Part shown: positions 46,772 to 55,578 of the stretch, in pieces
How positions within the stretch are numbered: the stretch's first letter is position 1
Layout: each line of letters opens with the position of its first letter
NCBI RefSeq assembly: GCF_014648135.1
Contig: NZ_BMQN01000002.1
Coordinates: 248,001 to 312,000, forward strand
Reading direction: 5' to 3'
DNA: 64,000 nucleotides
From: Deinococcus sedimenti
GTDB lineage: Bacteria > Deinococcota > Deinococci > Deinococcales > Deinococcaceae
Program-made: the position numbers and the translations under genes
Notes under the pieces: generated by a model
Databases searched by the model: none
The model's input: only the letters and a program-made list of their open reading frames with translations
What the model was told of the DNA's origin: nothing

Positions 46772-47257
46772 TCACACCAGCAGCTGAGAGGACTCGCCGG
46801 CCAGCAGGTCCCGCACGCTGCCGAGCACCGCTGCGGCGTCCTGACCGGGCTCGACCTGCGTCCAGTGGCGCCGCACGACGCCGTGCGGGTCCACCAGGAA
46901 CGTCTCGCGGCGGGGGCGGCGGACCTGCTCGCCGGGCCACGGGTCGTCCAGCAGGTCGAACTGCGCGCTGACCCGCTGCGCCTGATCGTTCAGCAGCGGG
47001 TAGTCCAGCTGGCAGACACCGCGGAACTTCAGCTGCTCCTGACGCGGATCGCCGTTGATGCCCACCACGTCCACGTTCAACGCCTGAAAGTCCGCGAGGT
47101 GCGCCTGATACTGCCGCGCCTGCAGCTGACAGTGGGAGGTGGCGGTTTTCGGGAAGAAGAACAGCACCCTCCAGCGGTCCGCGGCCGGAGCGTAGGGTCG
47201 GCCGTTGTCCTGCGTGAGGTCCAGGGTCGGAATGTGATCACCGGTGGAAATGGGCAT
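46772..47257 (-). CDS. Peroxiredoxin (Bcp/AhpC-TSA family)
   Basis: 161 aa thioredoxin-fold peroxidase. The peroxidatic Cys is C43 in FFFPKTATSHC (P-x3-T-x2-C pattern); C82 could be the resolving cysteine. It reduces peroxides with thioredoxin-like donors in the cytoplasm. TAGACT (47264-47269) ends 6 bases before ATG 47257, leaderless layout. Confidence 0.9.
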   Translation of the reverse strand: MPISTGDHIPTLDLTQDNGRPYAPAADRWRVLFFFPKTATSHCQLQARQYQAHLADFQALNVDVVGINGDPRQEQLKFRGVCQLDYPLLNDQAQRVSAQFDLLDDPWPGEQVRRPRRETFLVDPHGVVRRHWTQVEPGQDAAAVLGSVRDLLAGESSQLLV

Positions 47258-47355
47258 GAGACCAGTCTAGGGAGGGACGGGACTGAGGATGCTGGGGCGG
47301 TCCTCAAGATCCCCTTGGGGTGTCGGGGGCACGAGGGGAGTTCAGACCCGGCGGG

Positions 47356-48033
47356 TTACAGCGCGGGGGTGCGGGTGCCCTTGGCGCGGCGGTACAGCTG
47401 CGCGGGGCGGCCCACGCCGCTGCGGCGCTCGCCGCTGGGGGTCAGGCTGCCCTGCGCGAGCAGCCGCTTGCGGAAGTTCCGCTTGTCCAGCTTGCGGTTC
47501 AGGATCGCCTCGTACACGCCCTGCAACTCGGGCAGGGTGAAGGTGTCGGGCAGGAATTCCAGCGCGAGGTTCGCGTACTCCAGCCGCAGTTGCAGGCGGC
47601 CCAGCGCGCGGTCCAGGATCGCCTGGTGGTCGAAGGCCAGTTTCGGGGTGCGGTGGGCGGGCATCCACTCGGCGCCCAGGGTGTGCCCGCCGCCGCTGAC
47701 GCTGATGGTGCCGTGCGGCAGCACCGCGAGGTGCGCGACGCTGACGATCCGGCCGCGCGGGTCGCGGTTGATCTCCCCGAACGTGAAGAACTGTTCGAGG
47801 TGGCGGGGTTCGAGTTCCACGCTGGTCTCGGTGCGCAGTTCGCGCAGGGCCGCCTCGTGCAGTTCCTCGCCGGGGTGGACGAAACCGCCGGGCAGCGCCC
47901 AGTCGCGCGCGTGGGGCAGTTCGCCGCGTTGCACGAGCAGGACGTGCAGTTCCCCGGCGTGCATGGCGAACGCGGCGACGTCCACGGCCAGCCCGACCTG
48001 CGTGGCGCCTCTGGGCAGCGCGAGGTCGGTCAC
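47356..48033 (-). CDS. NrtR-like Nudix transcriptional regulator
   Basis: 225 aa. N-terminal Nudix domain (about 10-140) with box GGFVHPGEELHEAALRELRTET; the usual REXXEE ends RTE here, so hydrolysis is probably lost. A C-terminal winged helix follows (about 150-225: LPDTFTLPELQGVYEAIL, KRNFRKRLLAQGSL, GRPAQLYR). This is the NrtR layout, whose members sense ADP-ribose and repress NAD-related genes. Target here is not visible, as no NAD gene is adjacent. The GTG start at 48033 overlaps the stop of a short upstream ORF. Confidence 0.85.
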   Translation of the reverse strand: MTDLALPRGATQVGLAVDVAAFAMHAGELHVLLVQRGELPHARDWALPGGFVHPGEELHEAALRELRTETSVELEPRHLEQFFTFGEINRDPRGRIVSVAHLAVLPHGTISVSGGGHTLGAEWMPAHRTPKLAFDHQAILDRALGRLQLRLEYANLALEFLPDTFTLPELQGVYEAILNRKLDKRNFRKRLLAQGSLTPSGERRSGVGRPAQLYRRAKGTRTPAL

Positions 48034-48071
48034 GCGCGCTCCGGGCGGCGGGGGTGGGGTCGGGCGGTCAT
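48030..48071 (-). CDS. Short upstream ORF (13 codons) before the NrtR-like gene
   Basis: ATG 48071 starts a 13-residue peptide MTARPHPRRPERA whose TGA (48032-48030) overlaps the GTG start of the regulator (GTGA). The ATG lies 6 bases after a TAGCAT -10, the leaderless position. The regulator itself has no good ribosome site, so it may be translated by reinitiation after this peptide. Not proven to be expressed. Confidence 0.45.
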   Translation of the reverse strand: MTARPHPRRPERA

Positions 48072-48077
48072 GGCGTG

Positions 48078-48107
48078 ATGCTAGGGTTTGTGTCCCCGGT
48101 ACGTCAA
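48078..48107 (-). promoter_or_regulatory. Promoter of the NrtR-like gene
   Basis: -35 TTGACG (48102-48107), 18-bp spacer, -10 TAGCAT (48078-48083) on the minus strand; the transcript would start at or near the upstream ORF's ATG. Confidence 0.7.
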
Positions 48108-48155
48108 GGGGAATAGTGTCCTGCGGGCGCGGATTTTCACACGTGACAGCGGGGT

Positions 48156-50162
48156 TTACGCCGGGCTTTGCGTGCCCGCGGCCTGCGCCTCGGCGTGGCT
48201 GACCAGCACGTGGGCGCGCAGCAGTTCCGCCACGCTCCACGCCTGGAACGGGCACCCGCCGGGCCGCAGGCTGTCCCCGGCGAACACCTCCGACACGTGC
48301 CCCAGTCCGGCTTCGAGCACGTGCCCACTCAGGCCGCGCAGCGCCGCCCGCGCCCGTCCGACCTCGCCCTGCGCCAGCAGCAGCTCCACGAACGCTGTCA
48401 GCGGCCAGGGCCACACGGTCCCCTGGTGGTACGCCGCGTCCCGCTGCACCTGCGCGCCCCCGTAATTGCCCCGGTACCGCCCGTCCAGCGGGGACAGCGT
48501 GTGCAGCCCGACGGGGGAGAGGAGTTCCGATTCCAGCTGCGCGGTCGTCGCGGCGACCAGCGCCGGGCTGGTGGGCGTGTCCGGCAGCGCCAGCGCGATC
48601 GCCACGTTCGGGCGGACGCTGCGGTCCGGCGTGCCGTCCGCCGCCAGTGTGTCCACGTACGCGCCCTGCCAGAACGCCGCGAAGCTGGCCTGCGCGCGCG
48701 CCAGGGTGTCCGCGAAGCGCGCCTCCTCACCCAGCGCCGCCGACAGGCGCGACTCGGCGCCCAGTGCGGCCAGCCACAGGCCCTGCACCTCGATGGGCTT
48801 CCCGTGGCGGGGCGTGACGACCCAGCCCTCGATCTTCACGTCCATCCACGTGAGCTGCACGCCGGCCTCCCCGGCCAGCAGCAGCCCGTCCGCCGGGTCC
48901 ATGCGGATGCCGTGATCGGTGCCGCGCACATGCCAGTCCAGCAGGTCGCGCAGCTGCGGCAGGGCCTCCCGCGCGAAGGTCGCGTCGCCGGTGACGGCCA
49001 CGTAGCGTTCCAGCGCGACCGCCAGCCACAGCGCGCCGTCCACCGTGTTGTACCCGGCGCCCTGCCCGTCGTCGTGGAAGTTGTTCGGCGTCAGGCCCCG
49101 GCGCAGGCTGCGCAGAAACGTGCCCAGGAGGTCGCGCGCCTCGGCGTGCCGCCCGGTCAGCAGGGTCAGGCCCGTCAGGGCGATCATCGAGTCGCGGCCC
49201 CAGTCCGCGAACCACGGGTACCCGGCGATGACCGTCACGCCCTGCGGCTGCGTCCGCCGCACCAGGTACGCGTCCGCCGCGACGGCCAGCGTGGCGACCA
49301 GTTCGTCCGGCACGCCCGTCGTGACCTGCGCCCGCACGGCCAGTTCGCGGCGGCGCGCGGCCTCGTCGGCGTACGCCGCCCACGGGTCGAGAACCAGCGC
49401 CTGCGCCACGCCCGGCGTGACCGCCTGCACCACCAGCGCCGCGCGCCCCCCGCCCGCCGGGAAGCTCAGTTCCCACAGCGGCGTGCCCAGGGTGGACTCG
49501 GTGTCCGGCTCGCCGCGCGCCAGATCGTGCCGGTAATGCACCCGCTGGGGCGCGGGCCGGGGGTCCAGGGCGTCGATCACCGCGCCCGGCGCGTGTACCT
49601 GCACCCGCGTCTGCGCCTCGCCCTGCACCGTCACCTCGCGGCCCGCCCCGTGGAAGGCCAGCGTGGGCACCCGCTCGTGCACGACGTGCATGTCCCGGTC
49701 CACGAAGAAACCCCCCAGCCGCAGCGCCACCGGATCGCGGCTCTGGACGTCGTACAGGAACACCACCGCGCCCGACCCGCGCGGCATGAACGCCCGGCGG
49801 CGCACCCGCACGCCCGCGAACAGCTGCTCCCGCTCGGGCAGCAGGTCGCTCAGCGACGCGCCGGTCAGCCAGCGCAGCCCCTCGCCCTCGAAGGTGTCCG
49901 GGGCGATCTCCAGGGCGTGCAGGGTCGTCTCGCGCACGCCGTCCGCGCCGGGCACGCGCAGCACCTCCAGCGGCGAGACCAGATGCGTGCGCCGCTGCAC
50001 CGGCGGCAGCTGACTGGCCACTAGCCCCGAGTAGCAGCGGGTCGGGACGCCCGCCAGGCTGCTCAGCGCGAAGCCGCCTAGCCCGTCGGTCAGCAGGACC
50101 TCCAGGTCCGGGGTGCGGGCGGTCAGGGAACCGAAGGGAAAGGTGACGGGCGCGGCGTCCAT
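48156..50162 (-). CDS. Glycogen debranching enzyme (amylo-alpha-1,6-glucosidase family)
   Basis: 668 aa. An N-terminal beta-domain (about 1-250; LLTDGLGGFALSSLAGVPTRCYSGLV) is followed by an (alpha/alpha)6 GH133-type glucosidase domain (from about residue 290) with GYPWFADWGRDSMIALTG, NTVDGALWLAVALERYV and a C-terminal GTVWPWPLTAFVELLL. It removes alpha-1,6 branches of glycogen-like polymers. ATG 50162 or 50174 is the start. It is divergent from infC; its 5' region overlaps the infC promoter. Confidence 0.88.
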   Translation of the reverse strand: MDAAPVTFPFGSLTARTPDLEVLLTDGLGGFALSSLAGVPTRCYSGLVASQLPPVQRRTHLVSPLEVLRVPGADGVRETTLHALEIAPDTFEGEGLRWLTGASLSDLLPEREQLFAGVRVRRRAFMPRGSGAVVFLYDVQSRDPVALRLGGFFVDRDMHVVHERVPTLAFHGAGREVTVQGEAQTRVQVHAPGAVIDALDPRPAPQRVHYRHDLARGEPDTESTLGTPLWELSFPAGGGRAALVVQAVTPGVAQALVLDPWAAYADEAARRRELAVRAQVTTGVPDELVATLAVAADAYLVRRTQPQGVTVIAGYPWFADWGRDSMIALTGLTLLTGRHAEARDLLGTFLRSLRRGLTPNNFHDDGQGAGYNTVDGALWLAVALERYVAVTGDATFAREALPQLRDLLDWHVRGTDHGIRMDPADGLLLAGEAGVQLTWMDVKIEGWVVTPRHGKPIEVQGLWLAALGAESRLSAALGEEARFADTLARAQASFAAFWQGAYVDTLAADGTPDRSVRPNVAIALALPDTPTSPALVAATTAQLESELLSPVGLHTLSPLDGRYRGNYGGAQVQRDAAYHQGTVWPWPLTAFVELLLAQGEVGRARAALRGLSGHVLEAGLGHVSEVFAGDSLRPGGCPFQAWSVAELLRAHVLVSHAEAQAAGTQSPA

Positions 50163-50279
50163 GCGCGCCAGCATGGCACGAAGGCGCCGCATGGAACGCG
50201 CGTGGTAGACTGAGGGGTACCGTCCGCCCCGTGGGGTGGGCGCAGCCGCCCGGGAAGCCAGCGTGCCCCGGAGCGCGGC

Positions 50280-50292
50280 GGAGGTGATGAAC

Positions 50293-50295
<3 letters not shown>
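50280..50295 (+). promoter_or_regulatory. Ribosome site and AUA start of infC
   Basis: GGAGGTGAT (50280-50288) is a full 9-base match to the 16S rRNA tail. The in-frame ATG at 50287 falls inside it and cannot be used normally. The ATA at 50293-50295 lies 8 bases after GGAGG, the ideal distance. Confidence 0.7.
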
Positions 50296-50904
<609 letters not shown>

Positions 50905-50919
50905 ATCCTGACCTGCGAG

Positions 50920-50943
50920 CGCCCGTCCCGCCTGGGGCGGGCG
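50920..50943 (+). terminator. Hairpin terminator of infC
   Basis: Arms CGCCCG (50920-50925) and CGGGCG (50938-50943) with inner CCC/GGG pairs, then a T-rich stretch (TTCCTGTT). Confidence 0.6.
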
Positions 50944-51049
50944 TTCCTGTTACCGCGTGGAAGGCCCGCGTTTGTGGACGCGACCACCCTCCCTGATGCT
51001 TTAAATAGTAAACTGACTTCCGTGGGCGACGCCCACCCGGAGGAACCCC

Positions 51050-51295
51050 ATGATCAAGATGTACACCACCACCTGGTGCCCCGACTGCCACGCCGCCAAA
51101 CGCGCCCTGACCAGCAAGGGCCTCGCGTTCGAGGAAATCAACATCGAGCAGGACGACAGCGCCGCCCAGTACGTCATGAGCGTCAACGGCGGCAAACGCA
51201 GCGTCCCCACCCTCGTGCACGGCGACACCGCCGCCAGCCTCAGCGGCTTCCGCCCCCAGAAACTCGACGCGTTCCTGGCCCAAGCCGGACTGTAA
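51050..51295 (+). CDS. Glutaredoxin-family (mycoredoxin-like) protein
   Basis: 81 aa thioredoxin-fold protein starting IKMYTTTWCPDCHAAKRAL, redox motif C10-P-D-C13; SVPTLVHGD carries the cis-Pro. It reduces disulfides or mixed thiols in the cytoplasm. Deinococcus uses bacillithiol, so it may act on bacillithiolated proteins (inference). Ribosome site GGAGG, 6 bases before the ATG. An AT-rich promoter-like stretch (TTTAAATAGTAAACT) lies at about 51001-51015. Confidence 0.92.
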   Translation: MIKMYTTTWCPDCHAAKRALTSKGLAFEEINIEQDDSAAQYVMSVNGGKRSVPTLVHGDTAASLSGFRPQKLDAFLAQAGL

Positions 51296-51311
51296 GAATC
51301 GTCGAAAGTCA

Positions 51312-51358
51312 AAGGTTGATGGTTGATAGAGGGATGTCCTCCATCAACCATCAACCTT
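51312..51358. terminator. Long bidirectional hairpin terminator
   Basis: Perfect 16-bp arms AAGGTTGATGGTTGAT (51312-51327) and ATCAACCATCAACCTT (51343-51358) between convergent genes. The GTTGATG unit is itself repeated in each arm. Confidence 0.75.
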
Positions 51359-51364
51359 CTCCTA

Positions 51365-52402
51365 TCACCCCTTCTTTATCCGTGCGGCTTCGCGCGCCGT
51401 CACGGTGCCATCGACCGCGACCGTGTACGCCGTGACGACCAGCTCGGTGGGCGTGAGGTCCAGGCGCAGGAAGCCCGGCTGACCGAAGGCCGCGAAGGCC
51501 GCCGCGTGCGAGCCCGATGCACCTCCCCCCACCTCGCCCGCCGCGCCGGACACCGCCGTCCACGTGCCGGGACACTCCGGCTGCGGCGCGAAGACCTCCA
51601 GCGCGTGCACGTGCCCGCTCAGGATCAGATCCGCCGCGCCGCACACCGACCCGTACAGGTCCCGCACCGCGCCGCCCTTCTGGAACTCGAACGGGAACCG
51701 GTCGTACGCCCCGGCGTTCCCGTGCTTCCCGTTACTGAACAGCGGGTGATGCCCAAGCACCAGCCGCCAGCGCGCCCCGCTGCCCCGCACCGCGCCCGAC
51801 AGCCACGCCCGCTGCGCCTGATCCCACGCCCCACCGGGCCGCTCTGAGGGCCGCAGGCCCGGCAGGTACGCCGCCAGCGGCGCGGTATCTACGCCGAAGA
51901 ACTCCGCCAGTGCCCCCACCGGCGCACGGTAGGTGCGCGCAGGCATCACCCACTGCGGATTCACGCGCGAGTACGCCACCTGCACGTCCGCGCCACGCGC
52001 ATCCGCGCCGTCACCGCCCACCAGCCACGACTCGTCATGATTGCCCGGCACCACCAGAAACGGAAACCCCAGCGGGCCGTACACGTCCGCGAACCGCTCC
52101 CGGAACAGCGGCGAATTTACGTCCTTCGGCCCAGCCGGATAGAAATTGTCGCCCAGCGCCACGCCCAGGTCACAGCCCTCCCGCGCGCACACGCCCTGCA
52201 TGGCCGCCGCCACGCGCCTCTGCACGTCCGTGCCGGTCCCCTGGTCCCCCATCACCACGACCCGCACCTGCGCCTGCGGCAGGACGGGCAGTGAGGCCCT
52301 GACGTCAGGAATTGTGACCGGGTCGGTCAGGGCTGGTGCGCAGGCCCCGAGGACTCCGCTGAGCAGTACCCCCACCGCACCCCTCCTCAAGATTGGCAAC
52401 AT
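51365..52402 (-). CDS. Metallophosphoesterase lipoprotein (purple acid phosphatase-like)
   Basis: 345 aa. Lipobox LGAC (Cys 21). Calcineurin-like metal motifs appear in order: GDQGTGTD, ALGDNFYPAG (GDN), PGNHDE (GNHD), LGHHPLFS, GHVHALE (GHxH). The layout resembles tartrate-resistant acid phosphatase-like enzymes. It probably releases phosphate from organic substrates at the cell surface. Convergent with the glutaredoxin gene, divergent from the DUF805 pair. Confidence 0.92.
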   Translation of the reverse strand: MLPILRRGAVGVLLSGVLGACAPALTDPVTIPDVRASLPVLPQAQVRVVVMGDQGTGTDVQRRVAAAMQGVCAREGCDLGVALGDNFYPAGPKDVNSPLFRERFADVYGPLGFPFLVVPGNHDESWLVGGDGADARGADVQVAYSRVNPQWVMPARTYRAPVGALAEFFGVDTAPLAAYLPGLRPSERPGGAWDQAQRAWLSGAVRGSGARWRLVLGHHPLFSNGKHGNAGAYDRFPFEFQKGGAVRDLYGSVCGAADLILSGHVHALEVFAPQPECPGTWTAVSGAAGEVGGGASGSHAAAFAAFGQPGFLRLDLTPTELVVTAYTVAVDGTVTAREAARIKKG

Positions 52403-52454
52403 GGCCCCAATGTGACGCTTAGACTGTTCTCACGCAACAACCTCAGGGGGAACC

Positions 52455-52898
52455 ATGAACGAATACCTGAACGTCATCCGCAACAACTACGCCAACTTCC
52501 AGGGCCGCGCCCGCCGCCGCGAATACTGGATGTTCACCCTGATCAACACGATCATCGTGACCGTCCTGAGCATCCCCGTGTACGGCGCGACCATCGGCAT
52601 GGCCATGCAGTCCGACACGGGCGCCGACCCCAGCGCGGGCCTGACCGGCACCACCCTGATCTTCACCGCTCTCATGCTGATCTACACTCTGGCGGTCATG
52701 GTGCCCAGCATCGCCGTCACCGTCCGTCGCCTGCACGACGCGGGCTTCAGCGGCTGGCTGTACCTGCTGAACTTCATCGGCCTGAGCATCGTCGTCCTCG
52801 TGCTGTGCGTGCTCGACAGCAAACCCGGCAGCAACAAATGGGGACCCAACCCCAAAGGCGTGACCGACGGCACCCCTGCCCCCGCGCAGAACTGGTAA
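52455..52898 (+). CDS. DUF805 membrane protein 1
   Basis: 147 aa. Starts YLNVIRNNYANFQGRARRREYWMFTL, the typical DUF805 N-terminus, followed by three or four membrane segments and VTVRRLHDAGFSGW. It ends with the family tail GSNKWGPNP. Function unknown; in other bacteria such proteins are linked to envelope or phage-related loci. Ribosome site AGGGGGAA. First of two tandem paralogues. Confidence 0.9.
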   Translation: MNEYLNVIRNNYANFQGRARRREYWMFTLINTIIVTVLSIPVYGATIGMAMQSDTGADPSAGLTGTTLIFTALMLIYTLAVMVPSIAVTVRRLHDAGFSGWLYLLNFIGLSIVVLVLCVLDSKPGSNKWGPNPKGVTDGTPAPAQNW

Positions 52899-52991
52899 CA
52901 CCCACCCCCACAGTGCCCCGTCCATCCTGAATCGAACAGGGAGGAGGGGCGTTGTGACTGTGAGTCGTAAACCGCGACCGAGGTCATGCAG

Positions 52992-53396
52992 ATGCACGAA
53001 TTCATGGACGTCGTCCGCCACTACGCCACATTCACGGGCCGCGCCCGGCGGCTTACATTCTGGATGTTCATCCTGACCGGCATCCTCCTCGCGGCGGGCC
53101 TTGCCCTGATCGACGAGGCGCTCGGTCTGCGCGTCAGTACCAGACCGGACGATGACGGACTGCTGGTCAGTCTCCTGACTCTCGCCCTGCTCCTGCCCAC
53201 CATCGCCGTGACTGTGCGCCGCTTGCATGACACTGGTCGTTCGGGCTCGAATCTCTGGTTGCTCCTGATTCCCCTGTTCGGCTGGCTCACGTTGCTCGCC
53301 TGGCTGTCAGAGGACGGTCAACCCAGGACCAACAAATGGGGTGCCGATCCGATGTCTGCCACCGGACGTGTTCCCACTCCTGCGCAGAACGATTGA
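52992..53396 (+). CDS. DUF805 membrane protein 2
   Basis: 134 aa paralogue of the preceding gene, aligning from MHEFMDVVRHYATFTGRARRL through VTVRRLHDTGRSG to TNKWGADP, with the same end (PTPAQND versus APAQNW). Start 52992 aligns with the first copy and has GAGG 8 bases upstream; ATG 52986 would overlap it. The 93-base gap between the genes suggests a recent tandem duplication that has since diverged. Confidence 0.88.
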   Translation: MHEFMDVVRHYATFTGRARRLTFWMFILTGILLAAGLALIDEALGLRVSTRPDDDGLLVSLLTLALLLPTIAVTVRRLHDTGRSGSNLWLLLIPLFGWLTLLAWLSEDGQPRTNKWGADPMSATGRVPTPAQND

Positions 53397-53502
53397 ACTC
53401 ACGCCGCGTCCGCCCTGCCGTCCGGTGGGGCGGTCTCCTCATGCCCGTGCATCTGCCAGTTGGCGCAGGCGCGGCCGGGGCCGGGCGGGCAGAATGGGGG
53501 GC

Positions 53503-53994
53503 GTGCCCCTCACTGTGCGACCACTCACCCCGTCCGACTTTCCCCAGGTCCGGCCGATGCTGCTCGACATGGGGTTCGTGGAGGACGAAACCGAGCTGGC
53601 GGCGCGCTTTCCGGCGTTCTGCGTCCATCCGGAGTGGGTGGCGCTGGGCGCGTTCCGGGACGGGGTGCTGCGGGGGTACGCGGCGGCGCAGGACTACGGG
53701 CCGCACCTTCGCTCCGGGAACAGTCACCGCACGGCGAAACTGCACGACCTGTACACGGCACCTGAGGTTCGGGGTCAGGGCGTGGGCCGGACGTTGATGC
53801 TTGGCATGGAGGCGTGGGCGCAGGCGCGGAGCGCGCGCTACCTGTTCTGGTACGCCAACCTGCGGGAGGCGACGCCCGCCGACGAGCGCATGGGGTACAC
53901 GCCGGGTGCGGAGGCGCAGGAGGGGTACCGCTTCTTCGAGGTGGACTTCAGCGATCGCACGTCGCGCCAGCCGCACCCGGAGCGGGGCTCGTGA
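53503..53994 (+). CDS. GNAT-family acetyltransferase 1
   Basis: 163 aa. Starts TVRPLTPSDFPQVRPMLLDM; the acetyl-CoA loop is LYTAPEVRGQGVGRTLM (R/Q-x-x-G-x-G/A), and FWYANLREATPADERMGY is the C-terminal part. Substrate unknown. GTG 53503 or ATG 53494 could be the start. Its TGA overlaps the GTG of the second GNAT gene. Confidence 0.88.
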   Translation: MPLTVRPLTPSDFPQVRPMLLDMGFVEDETELAARFPAFCVHPEWVALGAFRDGVLRGYAAAQDYGPHLRSGNSHRTAKLHDLYTAPEVRGQGVGRTLMLGMEAWAQARSARYLFWYANLREATPADERMGYTPGAEAQEGYRFFEVDFSDRTSRQPHPERGS

Positions 53995-54542
53995 ACCTGA
54001 CCGCGCACTTCACACCCCGCACGGCGGTCACCCCGGAGCTGGAGACTGAGTTACGGACCCTGCTGATCGCGGCTTACCCGCAGTTCGCGGACTTCTGGGC
54101 GGGCACGTCGTACTGGGGCAGCGAACCCGAGTGGCACCTGTGGCTGGTCGACCCGGCAGGCACGCCTGCCGCGCAACTGGGCTGCGGGAGGCGCGTCGCG
54201 GAGGTCGGCGGGCGCGAGGTCACGCTGGTGGGCGTCGGTGGGGTCGCCACGCACCCCTCGGTTCAGGGGCGGGGCGTGGGCCGCCGCCTGCTGCGGGAGC
54301 TGCGCGCCTTCCTGCACACGCTGCCGGATGTGCAGTTCGCGTTCCTCCAATGCCGGGAGGAGGTCGTCCCGTTCTACGAGCGGGGCGGTTTCGTCCGCGT
54401 GCCGGGTGCCGCGCAGTACCTCGACCCGGACGAGGGGCAGTGGGTGACGGACGCCGGTCCCACCCTGATCCTCCCCGTGCAAGCGGCCCTGCGTGACTGG
54501 CCGCCAGGGGAGACGGTGAACCTGCGCGGGCTACCGTGGTGA
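53991..54542 (+). CDS. GNAT-family acetyltransferase 2
   Basis: 183 aa. The acetyl-CoA motif is GVATHPSVQGRGVGRRLLREL, with CREEVVPFYERGGFVRV downstream. The N-terminal LTAHFTPRTAVTPELETEL and WLVDP segments resemble the NodA/AAC(2')-like branch of GNATs; no antibiotic role is shown. GTG 53991 overlaps the stop of the first GNAT gene by four bases, so they form one unit. Confidence 0.86.
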   Translation: MNLTAHFTPRTAVTPELETELRTLLIAAYPQFADFWAGTSYWGSEPEWHLWLVDPAGTPAAQLGCGRRVAEVGGREVTLVGVGGVATHPSVQGRGVGRRLLRELRAFLHTLPDVQFAFLQCREEVVPFYERGGFVRVPGAAQYLDPDEGQWVTDAGPTLILPVQAALRDWPPGETVNLRGLPW

Positions 54543-54557
54543 GTGGGCAGGACCGGA

Positions 54558-55412
54558 TCAACTCCCGGCCGGGTGGCCAACCTGGGGGATAGTGCCGGAC
54601 CTGAACCAGTCGATCAGCGCCTGCGGGTCGCTGGGTGTCAGGTAGTACTCCCGGTCGTGGTGGGTGAGGATCACGGCCTGATCCGGGCGTGCGGCGCCCG
54701 CTGCGGCCTGGATCTTCCCGCCGGTTCCGGCGCGGCTGATGAACGTGCCGGTGTAGTAACCGGGTGTGGCGGTGCCGAACAGCCGCGCGCCCAGGGGGGT
54801 GTGCGTCAGGGCGGCGCGGGTGTCGTGCCGGGGGAATCGCAGGGTGGCCGCGGCGGTCCGGACGGTCAGGACGTCACCGTCCAGCCGGTAGGTCAGGCGC
54901 GGCCGGGCGAGCAGGAGAACAGCGAGGGGTACGAGCGGCAGCAGGAGCAGCAGTGTCCAGTCGGGCCTGGCCGGTCGGGCGGGCCGGAAGGTGGCGTTCT
55001 CTCTGGCCTGCCAGGCGCGCAGCAGCGCCTGCGGGTCGGCGGGCGTCAGAACGGTGGGCGGCCGGGTGGCGAACTCCAGCGCCGCGCGTCCCTCGGAACC
55101 GTCGCTGAACACCTGGGCGCGGCCTTCAGGCGTGCGAAACAGGCCGACGGTGTACCCCGGCAGGGCGCTGCCGATGATCTTGCCGCGCAGCGTCACGGCC
55201 CGCGACTGGACGGGCGTGCCGGGCAGAATGACGACCCGGGCGCCCAGCGACCGAGCCGTGAGGGTCCCGCCCTGCACGGAGTACACCGGCAGCTTCAACA
55301 CGGGCGGGAGCAGCAGCAGGGCTGGCAGGATCAGCAGGGGAAGGAGCAGCAGCAGGCGCGCGGCGGGCCACCAGCGCGGCATTTCCTCGACCTGAACGGG
55401 GAGCGATGTCAT
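54558..55412 (-). CDS. Membrane protein with two PH-like repeats
   Basis: 284 aa. Membrane segment 1 (about 18-40), PH-like domain 1 (about 44-135), membrane segment 2 (about 150-170), PH-like domain 2 (about 175-270). The two domains are clearly duplicated: RLFGTATPGYYTGTF matches KIIGSALPGYTVGLF, and LTPSDPQALIDWF matches LTPADPQALLRAW. The pattern is that of bacterial PH-domain proteins, role unknown. Divergent from the thrS leader. Confidence 0.75.
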   Translation of the reverse strand: MTSLPVQVEEMPRWWPAARLLLLLPLLILPALLLLPPVLKLPVYSVQGGTLTARSLGARVVILPGTPVQSRAVTLRGKIIGSALPGYTVGLFRTPEGRAQVFSDGSEGRAALEFATRPPTVLTPADPQALLRAWQARENATFRPARPARPDWTLLLLLPLVPLAVLLLARPRLTYRLDGDVLTVRTAAATLRFPRHDTRAALTHTPLGARLFGTATPGYYTGTFISRAGTGGKIQAAAGAARPDQAVILTHHDREYYLTPSDPQALIDWFRSGTIPQVGHPAGS

Positions 55413-55443
55413 GCTGTTCAGTACGCGCCGCGCGAGGCTTCGG

Positions 55444-55473
55444 TTGCCGCTGCGTGCTCCTGGGCGGTATCCT
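55444..55473 (+). promoter_or_regulatory. Promoter before the thrS leader ORF
   Basis: -35 TTGCCG (55444-55449), 18-bp spacer, -10 TATCCT (55468-55473); ATG 55480 lies 6 bases downstream. Confidence 0.6.
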
Positions 55474-55479
55474 GCCTGC

Positions 55480-55578
55480 ATGAAGCCTCTCGCCCGTCAC
55501 TCCGGTCTGGTGATGCGTGGCGCAGGGCTGAACCGAATGCCTGCACCCGGTCTGATCACGCGAACTCTGAGCGCCTGA
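55480..55578 (+). CDS. Possible leader peptide upstream of thrS (32 aa)
   Basis: Leaderless-type ORF starting MKPLARHSGLV and ending LITRTLSA, with two Thr codons (ACG, ACT) four and six codons before its last sense codon. Its TGA sits inside the 5' arm of a 14-bp hairpin (55572-55603). The layout recalls attenuation by translation of a regulatory codon near the 3' end, but two Thr codons are few and the hairpin lacks a T-run. Unproven. Confidence 0.4.
   Translation: MKPLARHSGLVMRGAGLNRMPAPGLITRTLSA

Noticed and set aside
48168..50024. 618-codon open frame antisense to the debranching enzyme
   Set aside because: Arg/Gln/His-rich shadow frame without domains.
50236..50292. Longer IF-3 starting upstream, or ATG 50287 as start
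   Set aside because: The added residues are not IF-3-like and ATG 50287 lies within the Shine-Dalgarno match; AUA 50293 fits spacing and homology.
53991..54542. AAC(2')-type antibiotic acetyltransferase
   Set aside because: Similarity rests on general GNAT features; adjacent GNAT and lack of resistance context do not support it.
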